Positions 27,036 to 35,280 of a stretch of 64,000 bases of DNA are shown here, one piece after another. The stretch comes from Thermaerobacillus caldiproteolyticus. GTDB lineage: Bacteria > Bacillota > Bacilli > Bacillales > Anoxybacillaceae. The stretch is from NCBI RefSeq assembly GCF_013761245.1, contig NZ_JACDUT010000002.1, positions 62,001-126,000 on the forward strand, given 5' to 3'. The notes below the pieces were generated by a model. That model worked only from the letters and a program-made list of their open reading frames with translations. It had not been told where the DNA came from and did not search any database. Each line of letters opens with the position of its first letter. Within the stretch, counting starts at the first letter, position 1. The position numbers and the translations under genes were made by a program.

Positions 27036-29084
27036 TTAATCGAGTTTTTCACCGTGTAACACACCGGATTCTTGCAAATAGAGGCGTAACGCTTCATAGG
27101 AAGAATCGTTCCAAAACGCGTGGGAATAAATCAATTTCGCTGCATCGCTGCGGGCCACTTCGAGAATGCGATAATCATGCACAACATCGCCTAGCTTAAA
27201 TTCAGGCATCCCGCTTTGCTTCGTGCCAAAGAAATCGCCGGGACCGCGCAACTCTAAATCTTTCTCTGATAGTACAAAACCATCAGTTGTTTCCGTCATA
27301 ATGCGCATTCGTTCTTTTCCCGCTTCCGATTTCGGGTCCGCTACTAAAATACAATAGGATTGTTCATCACCGCGTCCGACCCGTCCTCTTAGCTGATGGA
27401 GTTGTGCCAATCCGAACCGCTCAGCATCATAAATGACCATCACTGTCGCATTCGGCACGTTTACCCCGACTTCGACAACGGTCGTCGATACTAAAATTTG
27501 CACGTGATTTTGACTGAATGCTTTCATGACTTCGTCTTTTTCCTCTGAGGAAAGGCGTCCATGCATAAGTCCAATTTGATATTTTCCCCGGTAATAATGA
27601 GTCAACATGCTATGAACATCAATCGCGTTTTGGACATCCAATTTTTCCGATTCTTCAATGAGCGGACAAATAACATATGCTTGTCTTCCTTTTTGAACCT
27701 CTTTTTCAATAAAATCGAGAACGCGTTCGAGCATATGATGCTTGACCCAATACGTTTGAACTTTCTTTCGCCCTGCTGGCATTTCATCGATGATCGACAC
27801 ATCCATTTCGCCGAACGCTGTAATCGCGAGCGTTCGCGGAATCGGAGTCGCCGTCATAAATAATACGTCTGGAGATTCTCCTTTTTCACGCAAAATGCGG
27901 CGCTGTTCAACACCGAATCGGTGCTGTTCATCGGTAATGACTAATCCGAGTTGATGAAAGTTTACTTCATCTTGAATAAGGGCATGGGTTCCGATGATGA
28001 TGTCGATGTCACCAGAAGCTAGTTTTTCTAATACTTCTTTTCGTTTTTTTCCTTTGATCGAGCTTGTCAAAAGAGCAATCGATACGTCTGCCGGCGCTAA
28101 TAACGCCTGTAGCGACTGCGCATGTTGTTCTGCCAAAATCTCTGTCGGCACCATCAGTGCCCCTTGGTAACCAGACAGCACAGTCGCATATAAAGCAATT
28201 GCTGCCACAACCGTCTTTCCGGAGCCCACATCTCCTTGCAGAAGCCGATTCATTCGATAAGGAGACTGCATATCTTTGATGATCTCCTGAACCACTCGTT
28301 TTTGTGCCCCTGTCAACGGAAAAGGCAACTGTTGAATGAACTCCTGTAATTGCTCCATGGAAAAGGTGTGAGCAATGCCTTTTGAATGCTCGCGTTGAAC
28401 TTTACGCAAAGCATGAATTTTTAGTTGAAACAATAAAAACTCTTCGTAAACAAGCCGGCGTCTCGCTTGCTTTAGTTCTTCGTGAGAACGCGGAAAATGA
28501 ATCGCACGAATCGCTTCTTTTTTGGATACGAGACGATAGGCATTTCTCACCGTTTCTGGGAGCGGATCAAGAATGGCTTCACCGAATTGCTCAAGCGCTA
28601 ATTTTATGAACCGCCGCATCCCTTTTACCGTCAATGCGCCCCGGATCGAATAGACTGGCTCTAGGTCGCGCTTTTCCGGCAATGCTCCAAGCTTGAGTTC
28701 ACTCGCTGTAATCGTCTGGCGATGTTGATTCCACTTTCCGGTAACGGTGACCGTTTCGTTAATGGACAGTTTCCCTTTTAAATACGGTCGGTTAAAGCAA
28801 ACGACAGTAATTAAATAGCGTCCCACAAGCAAACGAAACGTTAAGCGCGATTTTTTACGAGTATAATACGTAAGAGAAGGTTCACTATGAACCTTCCCTT
28901 CGACAGTCACCTTTTCATCGTGTTTCACATCAGCTAAATCTCGCAGCTCATAATCCTCGTAACGGTAAGGAAAATGCATGAGCAAATCTTCAATCGTTTT
29001 AATTCCCATTTCTTGTAATGCTTCGCTTGTTTCTTCCCCAATTCCTTTGATTTGCGTCACTGGCTGTTGTAATACGTTATCCAC
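27036..29084 (-). CDS. recG: ATP-dependent DNA helicase RecG
   Basis: 682-residue branch-migration helicase for stalled forks and Holliday junctions. The N-terminal part has the HhH-like start QIKGIGEETSEALQEMGI and an OB-fold wedge domain. Helicase motifs include GDVGSGKTVVAAIAL (Walker A), ITDEQHRFGVEQR (motif II), ATPIPRTLAIT and QLRGRVGRGDEQSYC (motif VI). The C-terminus has ELRGPGDFFGTKQSG. It overlaps sdaAA by 8 bp and ends at a strong terminator. Confidence 0.96.
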   Translation of the reverse strand: MDNVLQQPVTQIKGIGEETSEALQEMGIKTIEDLLMHFPYRYEDYELRDLADVKHDEKVTVEGKVHSEPSLTYYTRKKSRLTFRLLVGRYLITVVCFNRPYLKGKLSINETVTVTGKWNQHRQTITASELKLGALPEKRDLEPVYSIRGALTVKGMRRFIKLALEQFGEAILDPLPETVRNAYRLVSKKEAIRAIHFPRSHEELKQARRRLVYEEFLLFQLKIHALRKVQREHSKGIAHTFSMEQLQEFIQQLPFPLTGAQKRVVQEIIKDMQSPYRMNRLLQGDVGSGKTVVAAIALYATVLSGYQGALMVPTEILAEQHAQSLQALLAPADVSIALLTSSIKGKKRKEVLEKLASGDIDIIIGTHALIQDEVNFHQLGLVITDEQHRFGVEQRRILREKGESPDVLFMTATPIPRTLAITAFGEMDVSIIDEMPAGRKKVQTYWVKHHMLERVLDFIEKEVQKGRQAYVICPLIEESEKLDVQNAIDVHSMLTHYYRGKYQIGLMHGRLSSEEKDEVMKAFSQNHVQILVSTTVVEVGVNVPNATVMVIYDAERFGLAQLHQLRGRVGRGDEQSYCILVADPKSEAGKERMRIMTETTDGFVLSEKDLELRGPGDFFGTKQSGMPEFKLGDVVHDYRILEVARSDAAKLIYSHAFWNDSSYEALRLYLQESGVLHGEKLD

Positions 29085-29964
29085 GGCTATTAGCTGATAC
29101 GCCGAAAATTTTGGCCGCTAATGCGCGACCAGTCGGCGTTGCTGCTAACCCTCCTTGTGCAGTTTCTTTCAAAGCGGTTGGCATCGCCTCACCGATGCGA
29201 TACATCGCTTCAATTACTTCATCGCAAGGAATGCGACTTTTAATGCCGGCAAGCGCCATATCCGCCGCCACCATCGCATTTGCGGCCCCCATTGCATTTC
29301 GTTTTACACACGGGACTTCTACTAATCCTGCGACAGGATCACATACTAATCCTAACATATTTTTTAAAGCAATGGCCATTGCTTCAGCTGCCTGGCTCGG
29401 CGTTCCCCCTGCCATTTCCACTAAAGCGGCCGCTGCCATTCCTGCCGCAGAACCCACTTCTGCTTGACAGCCCCCGGCAGCCCCAGAAATCGAAGCGTTA
29501 TTAGCAACAACAAATCCAAACGCACCGGCAGTAAATAAAAACTCGATCATCTGTTCACGCGTCGGATGTAATTTTTCTTTAACAGCAAATAGCGTTCCCG
29601 GTACGACTCCAGCAGATCCCGCTGTTGGCGTTGCACAAATCGTTCCCATCGCGGCATTTACTTCATTGGTAGCAACTGCTTTACTGACCGCGTCTAAAAT
29701 CGTTTCGCCGGATAAAAATCGTCCTTGGCGAATATATGCTTGCAGCAAAACAGCATCACCACCCGTTAAGCCCGAATGGGAAGAGACACCTGCTAATCCT
29801 TTCTCTACAGCCTGTTCCATGACTTGCAAATTTTTCTCCATTTGCGCAAAAATTTCGTCTCTACTTCTCCCTGTTACTTCCATTTCTTGTTGAATCATCA
29901 CTTCAGCAATTTTGATTTGCTGGCTTTCCGCCAATTGCACGAGTTCAGCGACATTGCGAAACAT
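29077..29964 (-). CDS. sdaAA: L-serine dehydratase, alpha subunit
   Basis: 295-residue catalytic subunit of the iron-sulfur L-serine dehydratase, which turns serine into pyruvate and ammonia. Key cysteines for the 4Fe-4S cluster lie in GAAGGCQAEVG, LVCDPVAG and EVPCVKRN; PTAGSAGVVPG is a family motif. The ATG at 29964 has AGGAGG eight bases upstream and was preferred over 29982. It follows sdaAB after 47 bp; a cre-like site lies in that gap. Confidence 0.95.
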   Translation of the reverse strand: MFRNVAELVQLAESQQIKIAEVMIQQEMEVTGRSRDEIFAQMEKNLQVMEQAVEKGLAGVSSHSGLTGGDAVLLQAYIRQGRFLSGETILDAVSKAVATNEVNAAMGTICATPTAGSAGVVPGTLFAVKEKLHPTREQMIEFLFTAGAFGFVVANNASISGAAGGCQAEVGSAAGMAAAALVEMAGGTPSQAAEAMAIALKNMLGLVCDPVAGLVEVPCVKRNAMGAANAMVAADMALAGIKSRIPCDEVIEAMYRIGEAMPTALKETAQGGLAATPTGRALAAKIFGVSANSRG

Positions 29965-29992
29965 CGTGATGCCTCCTTCCACGCTGCATTTT

Positions 29993-30006
29993 TGTAAACG
30001 CTTTCC
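29993..30006. promoter_or_regulatory. cre-like CcpA site between sdaAB and sdaAA
   Basis: The plus strand reads TGTAAACGCTTTCC, 13 of 14 positions of the cre consensus TGWAANCGNTNWCA. It lies between two genes of the same operon, where CcpA could act as a roadblock. No functional evidence. Confidence 0.5.
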
Positions 30007-30011
30007 TTTTC

Positions 30012-30674
30012 TTAATCAACAATTTTAGTCACTTGAATGATATGCGGCAATGCTGTTAATTCGTCAATGATAGACTGGTCAATCGCTTGGTCAACTTCGA
30101 TCGTCATTAACGCTTCCTTTCCTTTTTCTTTCCGCGATACTTCCATATGTCCGATATTAATCGCGTATTTGGCTAAGACGTTCGCTACGGACGCAATCGT
30201 TCCGTATCGGTCATTGTGCACGATGAGCAATGCTGGATGGTGACCCGATAATCTGAGTTCAAATCCGTTTAATTCTGTAATTTCAATTTTCCCTCCTCCG
30301 ATAGAAATGCCGACAAGCTCAAGCTCTCCTTTTTCGTCTCCGATGCGAATTCTCGCTGTATTTGGATGATTGGGAACAGCATCTTCTTCATAAAACATGA
30401 CGTCAATGCCTTCTTGTTTGGCGATTTCCATCGAGAAAGGAATGCGCTCATCGAATGTATCAAAATCTAATAATCCTCCGACAATAGCGACATCCGTTCC
30501 ATGACCTTTATACGTTTGCGCAAAAGAGCCATAAAGAGAAATATGGGCCCATTTTGGTTTTCTGCCAAATAAGCTGCGAGCCACTCTGCCGATTCGTGCG
30601 GCTCCCGCTGTATGCGAGCTTGAAGGACCAATCATAATCGGCCCGATAATGTCAAACACGCTTTTATATTTCAT
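30012..30674 (-). CDS. sdaAB: L-serine dehydratase, beta subunit
   Basis: 220-residue small subunit of the two-part serine dehydratase. The N-terminal domain shows IIGPIMIGPSSSHTAGAARIG; the C-terminal 75 residues form an ACT-type domain (LLIVHNDRYGTIASVANVLA then ALMTIEVDQ), usually used to sense serine or another amino acid. It lies after the yloV terminator and before sdaAA. Confidence 0.95.
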   Translation of the reverse strand: MKYKSVFDIIGPIMIGPSSSHTAGAARIGRVARSLFGRKPKWAHISLYGSFAQTYKGHGTDVAIVGGLLDFDTFDERIPFSMEIAKQEGIDVMFYEEDAVPNHPNTARIRIGDEKGELELVGISIGGGKIEITELNGFELRLSGHHPALLIVHNDRYGTIASVANVLAKYAINIGHMEVSRKEKGKEALMTIEVDQAIDQSIIDELTALPHIIQVTKIVD

Positions 30675-30704
30675 GCTTTTTCTCTCCCTTTGCTTCCAAT
30701 AAAA

Positions 30705-30727
30705 TAGAAGGGGAATTCCCCCTTCTA
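30705..30727 (-). terminator. Intrinsic terminator after yloV
   Basis: TAGAAGGGG and CCCCTTCTA pair around AATTC, followed on the minus strand by TTTTATT. It separates yloU-yloV from sdaAB. Confidence 0.85.
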
Positions 30728-30740
30728 CTATTCTAACATA

Positions 30741-32417
30741 TTATTCAACAGAAAAGATAAATGGATATAACGGTTGTCCCCCGTTGTGCACTTCCACTTC
30801 AACATCTGGATATGTCTCTTCAACATAGGTAATAATCGCTTCTACTTCTTCTTCCGTTGCTTCTTCACCATATAAAATTGTGACAATTTCGCTATCTTCA
30901 TCAATCAACGCATTGATTAGTTGTTTTGTGACGGACAGCTTATCTTTTTCTGACACAACGATTTTTCCATCAGAAATCCCCATGTAATCATCTTTTTCAA
31001 TCGTTACTCCATCAATCGTTGTATCGCGCACCGCAAATGTGACTTGTCCCGTTTTGACTTGAGATAATGCCGCCGTCATCGCCTTTTCATTTTGCTCGGC
31101 AGAAAGGGTCGGATTAAACGCTAAAATGGCAGCCATTCCTTGAGGAACAGTCTTGGATGGAATCACAATTACTTCGTTGTCCACCACGGATGCTGCCTGT
31201 TGAGCGGCCATAATAATGTTTTTATTGTTTGGCAAAACAAAAACAGTTTCAGCATTGACGCTTTCAATCGCTTTGACGATATCTTCCGTACTCGGATTCA
31301 TCGTTTGACCGCCTTCAATGACCGCATGGGCACCGATGCTTTTGAATAAATTCCTAATTCCGTCTCCCATCGAGATCGTAACGATGCCGTATTGTTCCTT
31401 TTGCTTCACCGCCGGCGCTGGCTGCATAGATTTGTGTCCTTCATTAACGATGTTGGCATGCTGCTCGCGCATGTTTTCAATTTTAATATTTAATAAGCTC
31501 CCGTAGCGCTGTCCGTATGTTAGCACTTCCCCTGGCTGCTCGGAGTGAATATGAACTTTCACTAGCTCGTCATCAGCAATGACCAATAACGAATCGCCAA
31601 ATCGGCTTAAGTCTTGGCGAAATGCATCCTCAGAAAACGGATGCTGGCGCAGCTTCTCTTCTTCAAATCGAACCATAAACTCCGTACAGTAGCCAAATTC
31701 AATATCTTCCGTATGCATATGACTTTGAGCACTTTTATGATGCTCGGCATTGATCAATTCTTGCATAGAAACCGCCGCTGTCTTTAGATCGTCAACAGCT
31801 TCCCCTTTCAATTCCGCTAAAAATCCCTCATATACGTACACAAGACCCTGACCGCCGCTATCGACAACACCCACTTCTTTTAACACGGGAAGCAATTCCG
31901 GAGTACGCTGTAACGAGGCTTTCGCTTCTTTCACCACTTCTTCCATGACAATAGCAATATCAGGCTCTTTTTTCGCGACAACAGCAGCGCGTTTCGCTGC
32001 GTCTTTGGCCACTGTCAAAATCGTTCCTTCGACTGGTTTCATAACAGCTTTATATGCTGTCACCACACCCGCTTCTAACGCAGCTGCAAATTCAATACTA
32101 TTAATTTCCTTTTTTGTTTCGATCGCCTTAGCAAAGCCGCGAAATAATTGCGATAAAATAACGCCAGAGTTTCCACGCGCTCCCATGAGCAAGCCTTTCG
32201 CTAAGGCACTGCCCACTTTTCCAATATGGTCAGAAGGGTTATTTTTGACTTCCTTCGCTCCAGAAGTCATTGATAAGTTCATATTTGTCCCCGTATCTCC
32301 ATCCGGGACTGGAAAGACGTTTAGCGCATCTACCGCTTTTGCATTGTTGGCTAGATGCTGTGCTCCTTTTAGTACCATTTCAGCGAAACGTCTTCCGTCT
32401 AAAGTTTTGATTGTCAC
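30741..32417 (-). CDS. fakA: FakA/YloV, fatty acid kinase catalytic subunit
   Basis: 558-residue protein with an N-terminal DhaL-type nucleotide-binding domain (NVFPVPDGDTGTNMNLSM, KGLLMGARGNSGVILSQLFR), a middle domain and a C-terminal DegV-like part (FVLPNNKNIIMAAQQAA). In Bacillota FakA phosphorylates fatty acids bound to FakB (DegV) proteins and feeds them to PlsX/PlsY, linking it to the lipid operon nearby. Translation begins at a GTG with GGAGGAAG upstream. It follows yloU after 17 bp. Confidence 0.92.
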   Translation of the reverse strand: MTIKTLDGRRFAEMVLKGAQHLANNAKAVDALNVFPVPDGDTGTNMNLSMTSGAKEVKNNPSDHIGKVGSALAKGLLMGARGNSGVILSQLFRGFAKAIETKKEINSIEFAAALEAGVVTAYKAVMKPVEGTILTVAKDAAKRAAVVAKKEPDIAIVMEEVVKEAKASLQRTPELLPVLKEVGVVDSGGQGLVYVYEGFLAELKGEAVDDLKTAAVSMQELINAEHHKSAQSHMHTEDIEFGYCTEFMVRFEEEKLRQHPFSEDAFRQDLSRFGDSLLVIADDELVKVHIHSEQPGEVLTYGQRYGSLLNIKIENMREQHANIVNEGHKSMQPAPAVKQKEQYGIVTISMGDGIRNLFKSIGAHAVIEGGQTMNPSTEDIVKAIESVNAETVFVLPNNKNIIMAAQQAASVVDNEVIVIPSKTVPQGMAAILAFNPTLSAEQNEKAMTAALSQVKTGQVTFAVRDTTIDGVTIEKDDYMGISDGKIVVSEKDKLSVTKQLINALIDEDSEIVTILYGEEATEEEVEAIITYVEETYPDVEVEVHNGGQPLYPFIFSVE

Positions 32418-32434
32418 AGAACACTTCCTCCTTA

Positions 32435-32797
32435 CTACGGGTTCGTAACTCGAACCCCTTGAACATAGATGTTAATTGATTGCACAGAAAGTCCTAATAT
32501 TTGGTCGAGCGTGTACTTTACTTTTGTTTGTACATTATGGGCGACTTCGGAAATTTTTGTTCCATAGCTAACGATAATGTACATATCGATATGTACTTCT
32601 CCGTTTTCTTCGCGAACAATAACACCCTTTGAAAAGTTTTCTCTTCGTAAAATTTCCGAAATCCCATCTTTAATTTGGCTTTTCGAAGCCATTCCAACAA
32701 TTCCGTAGCAATCCACAGCAGCACCGCCAGCGATCGTCGCAATCACGTCGTTAGAAATTTCGATTCGTCCGTACTTTGTTTGTAACTCGATGGACAT
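32435..32797 (-). CDS. yloU: Asp23/Gls24 family protein YloU
   Basis: 120-residue member of the Asp23/Gls24 family (ISNDVIATIAGGAAVDCYGI, GVIVREENGEVHIDMYIIVS, VAHNVQTKVKYTLDQILG). Family members are linked to envelope stress; this one is nearly always paired with yloV/fakA. AAGGGGG precedes the ATG. It diverges from rpmB. Confidence 0.93.
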   Translation of the reverse strand: MSIELQTKYGRIEISNDVIATIAGGAAVDCYGIVGMASKSQIKDGISEILRRENFSKGVIVREENGEVHIDMYIIVSYGTKISEVAHNVQTKVKYTLDQILGLSVQSINIYVQGVRVTNP

Positions 32798-32951
32798 CAG
32801 TCGTTCCCCCTTTGGAATTGTTCACACAGCTACAGCCATTGTACTATAACGACTAACTTTTTAAAAGTCCTCCCATCACCTACTAGTATTATTTAGCCGA
32901 AATCTAAAACATATGTCAAGGTGATTTTCTTGAAAGCTGCTCACTGACATA

Positions 32952-32980
32952 TTGCAATCTGCTACTTTGTATGATAAATT
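32952..32980 (+). promoter_or_regulatory. Candidate sigma-A promoter of rpmB
   Basis: Plus-strand TTGCAA (32952-32957) and TAAATT (32975-32980), 17 bp apart, in the 249-bp yloU-rpmB divergent gap. The -10 box is weak. The remaining gap shows no gene. Confidence 0.45.
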
Positions 32981-33046
32981 ATAGTAGTGTTTTTCGCACG
33001 CCAAGTCGATAACGCTAATTTGTTTGACAAGTAAGGAGGGAAAAAC

Positions 33047-33232
33047 ATGGCAAAATGCTTTGTAACAGGTAAGAAAAAATCTTTCGGCAACTCACGTTCA
33101 CATGCAATGAACGCCAATAAGCGTACATGGAAAGCCAACCTTCAAAAAGTACGCATTTTAGTAGATGGAAAACCAAAACGTGTATGGGTTTCTGCTCGTG
33201 CACTTAAATCCGGTAAAGTAGAACGCGTATAA
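33047..33232 (+). CDS. rpmB: Ribosomal protein L28
   Basis: 61-residue large-subunit protein on the plus strand, opposite to its neighbours. It reads [20 protein letters not shown] at the N-terminus and ends [12 protein letters not shown], the L28 pattern. AAGGAGGG precedes the ATG. A dispersed repeat begins within a few bases of its stop codon, and the next hairpin (33471-33500) may serve as its terminator. Confidence 0.97.
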   Translation: MAKCFVTGKKKSFGNSRSHAMNANKRTWKANLQKVRILVDGKPKRVWVSARALKSGKVERV

Positions 33233-33235
33233 TAA

Positions 33236-33445
33236 AAAAGCGGAGGCGGCCCAAATTCGCATAAAACTGCCTACGTCCTGTTGGAAAAGCGGTGAAATGT
33301 CGCCATTTTGGCTCCGCGATGGGCAAATCCTCTTCTCTTTTGAGGCGACAAGAACCTCAAGAGAGAAGATTAAGGTAATTTGATCCCTAGCTGCTTAGGA
33401 AGCGAGCTGGTTGGTCGCCGAGCTAGACAAAATGAAAAGCGCAAG
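33236..33445 (+). repeat. Dispersed repeat family, copy B (after rpmB)
   Basis: It begins directly after the rpmB stop with AAAAAAGCGGAGGCGGCC. It shares GAAATGTCGC (33294-33303) and GCTCCGCGA with copy A, and ACGTCCTGT (33273-33281) and CCGCGATGGGCAAAT (33314-33328) with copy C. It contains an internal TTCTCTTTTGAGG/CCTCAAGAGAGAA-type inverted repeat and ends with GAGCTAGACAAAATGAAAAG near 33420-33439. No coding sequence is supported within it. Confidence 0.65.
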
Positions 33446-33470
33446 CGAACTCCATTCTATGTTCGCAAAT

Positions 33471-33500
33471 AAAAAAGCACCAATTTCTTGGTGCTTTTTT
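33471..33500 (-). terminator. Terminator after spoVM, possibly bidirectional
   Basis: AAAAAAGCACCAA and TTGGTGCTTTTTT form a perfect 13-bp stem with a four-base loop. It overlaps the spoVM stop codon by one base. Having A- and T-runs on both sides, it may also terminate rpmB transcription. Confidence 0.9.
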
Positions 33501-33580
33501 CATCCTTTTTTAAAAGAGTTTAACATAGCGCGCACAATTCCGCCAAGAAATTTTGGCAACTTAATTGTATAAAACTTCAT
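33500..33580 (-). CDS. spoVM: SpoVM, spore coat assembly peptide
   Basis: A 26-residue peptide, MKFYTIKLPKFLGGIVRAML plus NSFKKG, nearly identical to B. subtilis SpoVM. It forms an amphipathic helix that recognises the convex forespore membrane and anchors SpoIVA. The conserved Pro9 and the GGIVRAML part are intact; differences fall in the last six residues. GAGGAGGG stands seven bases before the ATG. Position between thiN and rpmB is as in B. subtilis. Its presence marks the organism as a spore former. Confidence 0.95.
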   Translation of the reverse strand: MKFYTIKLPKFLGGIVRAMLNSFKKG

Positions 33581-33631
33581 TTCAATTCCCTCCTCAGCTA
33601 TCGTGACGAGCTTTACCTCATTTTCCTTATA

Positions 33632-33658
33632 AGTATATTCCATTGACGAGAAATAGTA
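33632..33658 (-). promoter_or_regulatory. Possible sigma-E promoter of spoVM
   Basis: Minus-strand TACTATT (33652-33658) and AATATACT (33632-33639) resemble the sigma-E boxes KMATATT and CATACAMT, but the spacing is 12 bp, slightly short. Sigma-E expression of spoVM is known in B. subtilis; this assignment is tentative. Confidence 0.3.
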
Positions 33659-33659
33659 C

Positions 33660-34307
33660 CTAGAAGCACCCGCCTAAATCTTTGCTTCTTATCATCATTA
33701 ATATGCCTTCCGAAAATGAAAAAGTACCAGAAGATCGGATGAGTTCATTACTAATACATAGTGTGGAACCAATAGAAATATGACAGTTTGTTAATGGATA
33801 TTTAAATCCTCTTAACGTAATTCCTTTCACTTCATGCGAAATGGGAATGAAGGAAATATAACGATGATGATCATGCAAGACCGGATATGTTCCGGGAGTA
33901 TGGACGGTGATCGTGTTTTGTCTATCAATGATTTCAATTGGCTTATCGATATACTTCACTAGGAGTTGTACATTGCCGAATAAATGATCGAGTCGGCCGC
34001 CTGTTGCCCCAAAGACACGAATTTTTATTGCATTTTGCTCGGACGCCCAGTCAAGAGCAATTTCCATATCGGTTTTATCTTTTTCGGATGGCCATATTTC
34101 CATGTCATCTAAAACGGTCTGTACCCATTTCAGTTCTTTTGCATCCATGGAATCAAAATCACCAAATGCTTTTACAGGCTGAATTCCCATTTGTAACAGG
34201 CGAAGAGCGCCTCGATCAACTCCCACCCATTTTACATTGTCACCATTATAATGATGAAGCGGAGGAAGAAATTCACTCGGCCCGCCTCCGACAATATGAA
34301 TGATCAT
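33660..34307 (-). CDS. thiN: Thiamine pyrophosphokinase
   Basis: 215-residue enzyme that makes thiamine diphosphate from thiamine and ATP. Motifs include IVGGGPSEFLPPL at the N-terminus, VGVDRGALRLLQMGI, AFGDFDSMDAKE and the DKTDMEIALDWA segment with RVFGATGGRLDHLFGNVQLL. It matches YloS/ThiN by motif and position. A terminator after rpe separates it from the upstream operon, so it likely has a promoter in the 34308-34600 gap. Confidence 0.95.
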   Translation of the reverse strand: MIIHIVGGGPSEFLPPLHHYNGDNVKWVGVDRGALRLLQMGIQPVKAFGDFDSMDAKELKWVQTVLDDMEIWPSEKDKTDMEIALDWASEQNAIKIRVFGATGGRLDHLFGNVQLLVKYIDKPIEIIDRQNTITVHTPGTYPVLHDHHRYISFIPISHEVKGITLRGFKYPLTNCHISIGSTLCISNELIRSSGTFSFSEGILMMIRSKDLGGCF

Positions 34308-34601
34308 CTCTTTCTCTCTCCCTTGCTACTCTATTCAAAACAATTCCAGTTCCCGAATTTGCTTAAAAACTGCTCACGTCCTGTGGTCAAACGACAAACT
34401 GTCATCATCCCAGTTCCCGCGATGGGCAAATGGCAAATATTCTTCACCTGCGAGATAGCTTGTCCTCCCTCAGGAGTGTTTGAACTGATTACATCACCTT
34501 TCAGATCATGAGTTTTTATCGATGCCAATTCAATAAGCAAACAGACTGGACGCTTCAGATAATGTTTGTTTCACATTTATGCTTTCTTATCTTTGAACAA
34601 A
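34308..34601. other. Gap between thiN and rpe
   Basis: The gap is filled largely by repeat copy C (34337-34500). A 69-codon reading on the minus strand (34331-34540, TTG start) passes through it but has no known family by inspection and no good ribosome binding site. A thiN promoter should be here; none is clear. Confidence 0.6.
34337..34500 (+). repeat. Dispersed repeat family, copy C (diverged)
   Basis: It shares ordered blocks with copy B: AATTTGC-TAAAA-CTG, ACGTCCTGT (34376-34384) and CCGCGATGGGCAAAT (34417-34431), then a less similar half with a CTCCCTCAGGAG hairpin. It is on the same strand as copy B, about 1.1 kb away. Confidence 0.6.
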
Positions 34602-34628
34602 AACGGAAGGCTTTATCCACCTTCCGTT
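34602..34628 (-). terminator. Intrinsic terminator after rpe
   Basis: AACGGAAGG and CCTTCCGTT form a perfect 9-bp stem, then TTTTTG on the minus strand. It touches the rpe stop codon. Confidence 0.88.
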
Positions 34629-35278
34629 CATGTTGTACCGCGAATCGCGCGAATAGCCGCAGCACGGTCGCGTTCATTATAAATGGCCGAACCGGCAACA
34701 AGCACGTTCGCACCTGCTTCGATACAGAGACGGGCCGTTTCTACATTTACCCCTCCATCTACCTCAATTTCGATGTCTAACCCTCGCTCTTGTGCCAGCT
34801 CCGCAACGCGTTTAATTTTTGGCAACACAGAAGGGATGAATTTCTGCCCGCCAAAGCCTGGGTTGACCGTCATTAATAATACTAAATCGACATCATCAAT
34901 AATGTGCTCAATCATCGCCACAGGTGTATGCGGATTTAAAACGACACCCGCCTTGACCCCGCATTCTTTAATCAGGTGAATAGTGCGATGTAAGTGCGGG
35001 CATGCTTCAACATGGACAGATAAATAATCAGCGCCCGCTTTCGCAAATGTTGGAATGTACCGATCAGGTTGTTCAATCATTAAATGGACATCGAGCGGTA
35101 ATTGTGTAATTGGACGAATCGCTTCAACAATAAGCGGACCAATCGTAATGTTCGGAACAAAATGCCCGTCCATCACGTCAACATGAATATAATCCGCTCC
35201 ACCTTGTTCCACATCGCGAATTTCCTCACCGAGTCGTGCAAAATTGGCGGATAAAATCGAAGGAGCAATTTTTACCAT
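34628..35278 (-). CDS. rpe: Ribulose-phosphate 3-epimerase
   Basis: 216-residue TIM-barrel enzyme of the pentose phosphate pathway that interconverts ribulose-5-P and xylulose-5-P. Markers: [65 protein letters not shown] and [20 protein letters not shown]. It begins 2 bp after rsgA. Order rsgA-rpe-thiN is as in B. subtilis. Confidence 0.96.
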   Translation of the reverse strand: MVKIAPSILSANFARLGEEIRDVEQGGADYIHVDVMDGHFVPNITIGPLIVEAIRPITQLPLDVHLMIEQPDRYIPTFAKAGADYLSVHVEACPHLHRTIHLIKECGVKAGVVLNPHTPVAMIEHIIDDVDLVLLMTVNPGFGGQKFIPSVLPKIKRVAELAQERGLDIEIEVDGGVNVETARLCIEAGANVLVAGSAIYNERDRAAAIRAIRGTT

Positions 35279-35280
35279 GT

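Noticed and set aside
34331-34540. 69-codon reading on the minus strand between thiN and rpe
   Set aside because: It runs antisense through repeat copy C, starts at TTG without a good ribosome binding site, and matches no family I recognise. The repeat explains the conserved sequence better.
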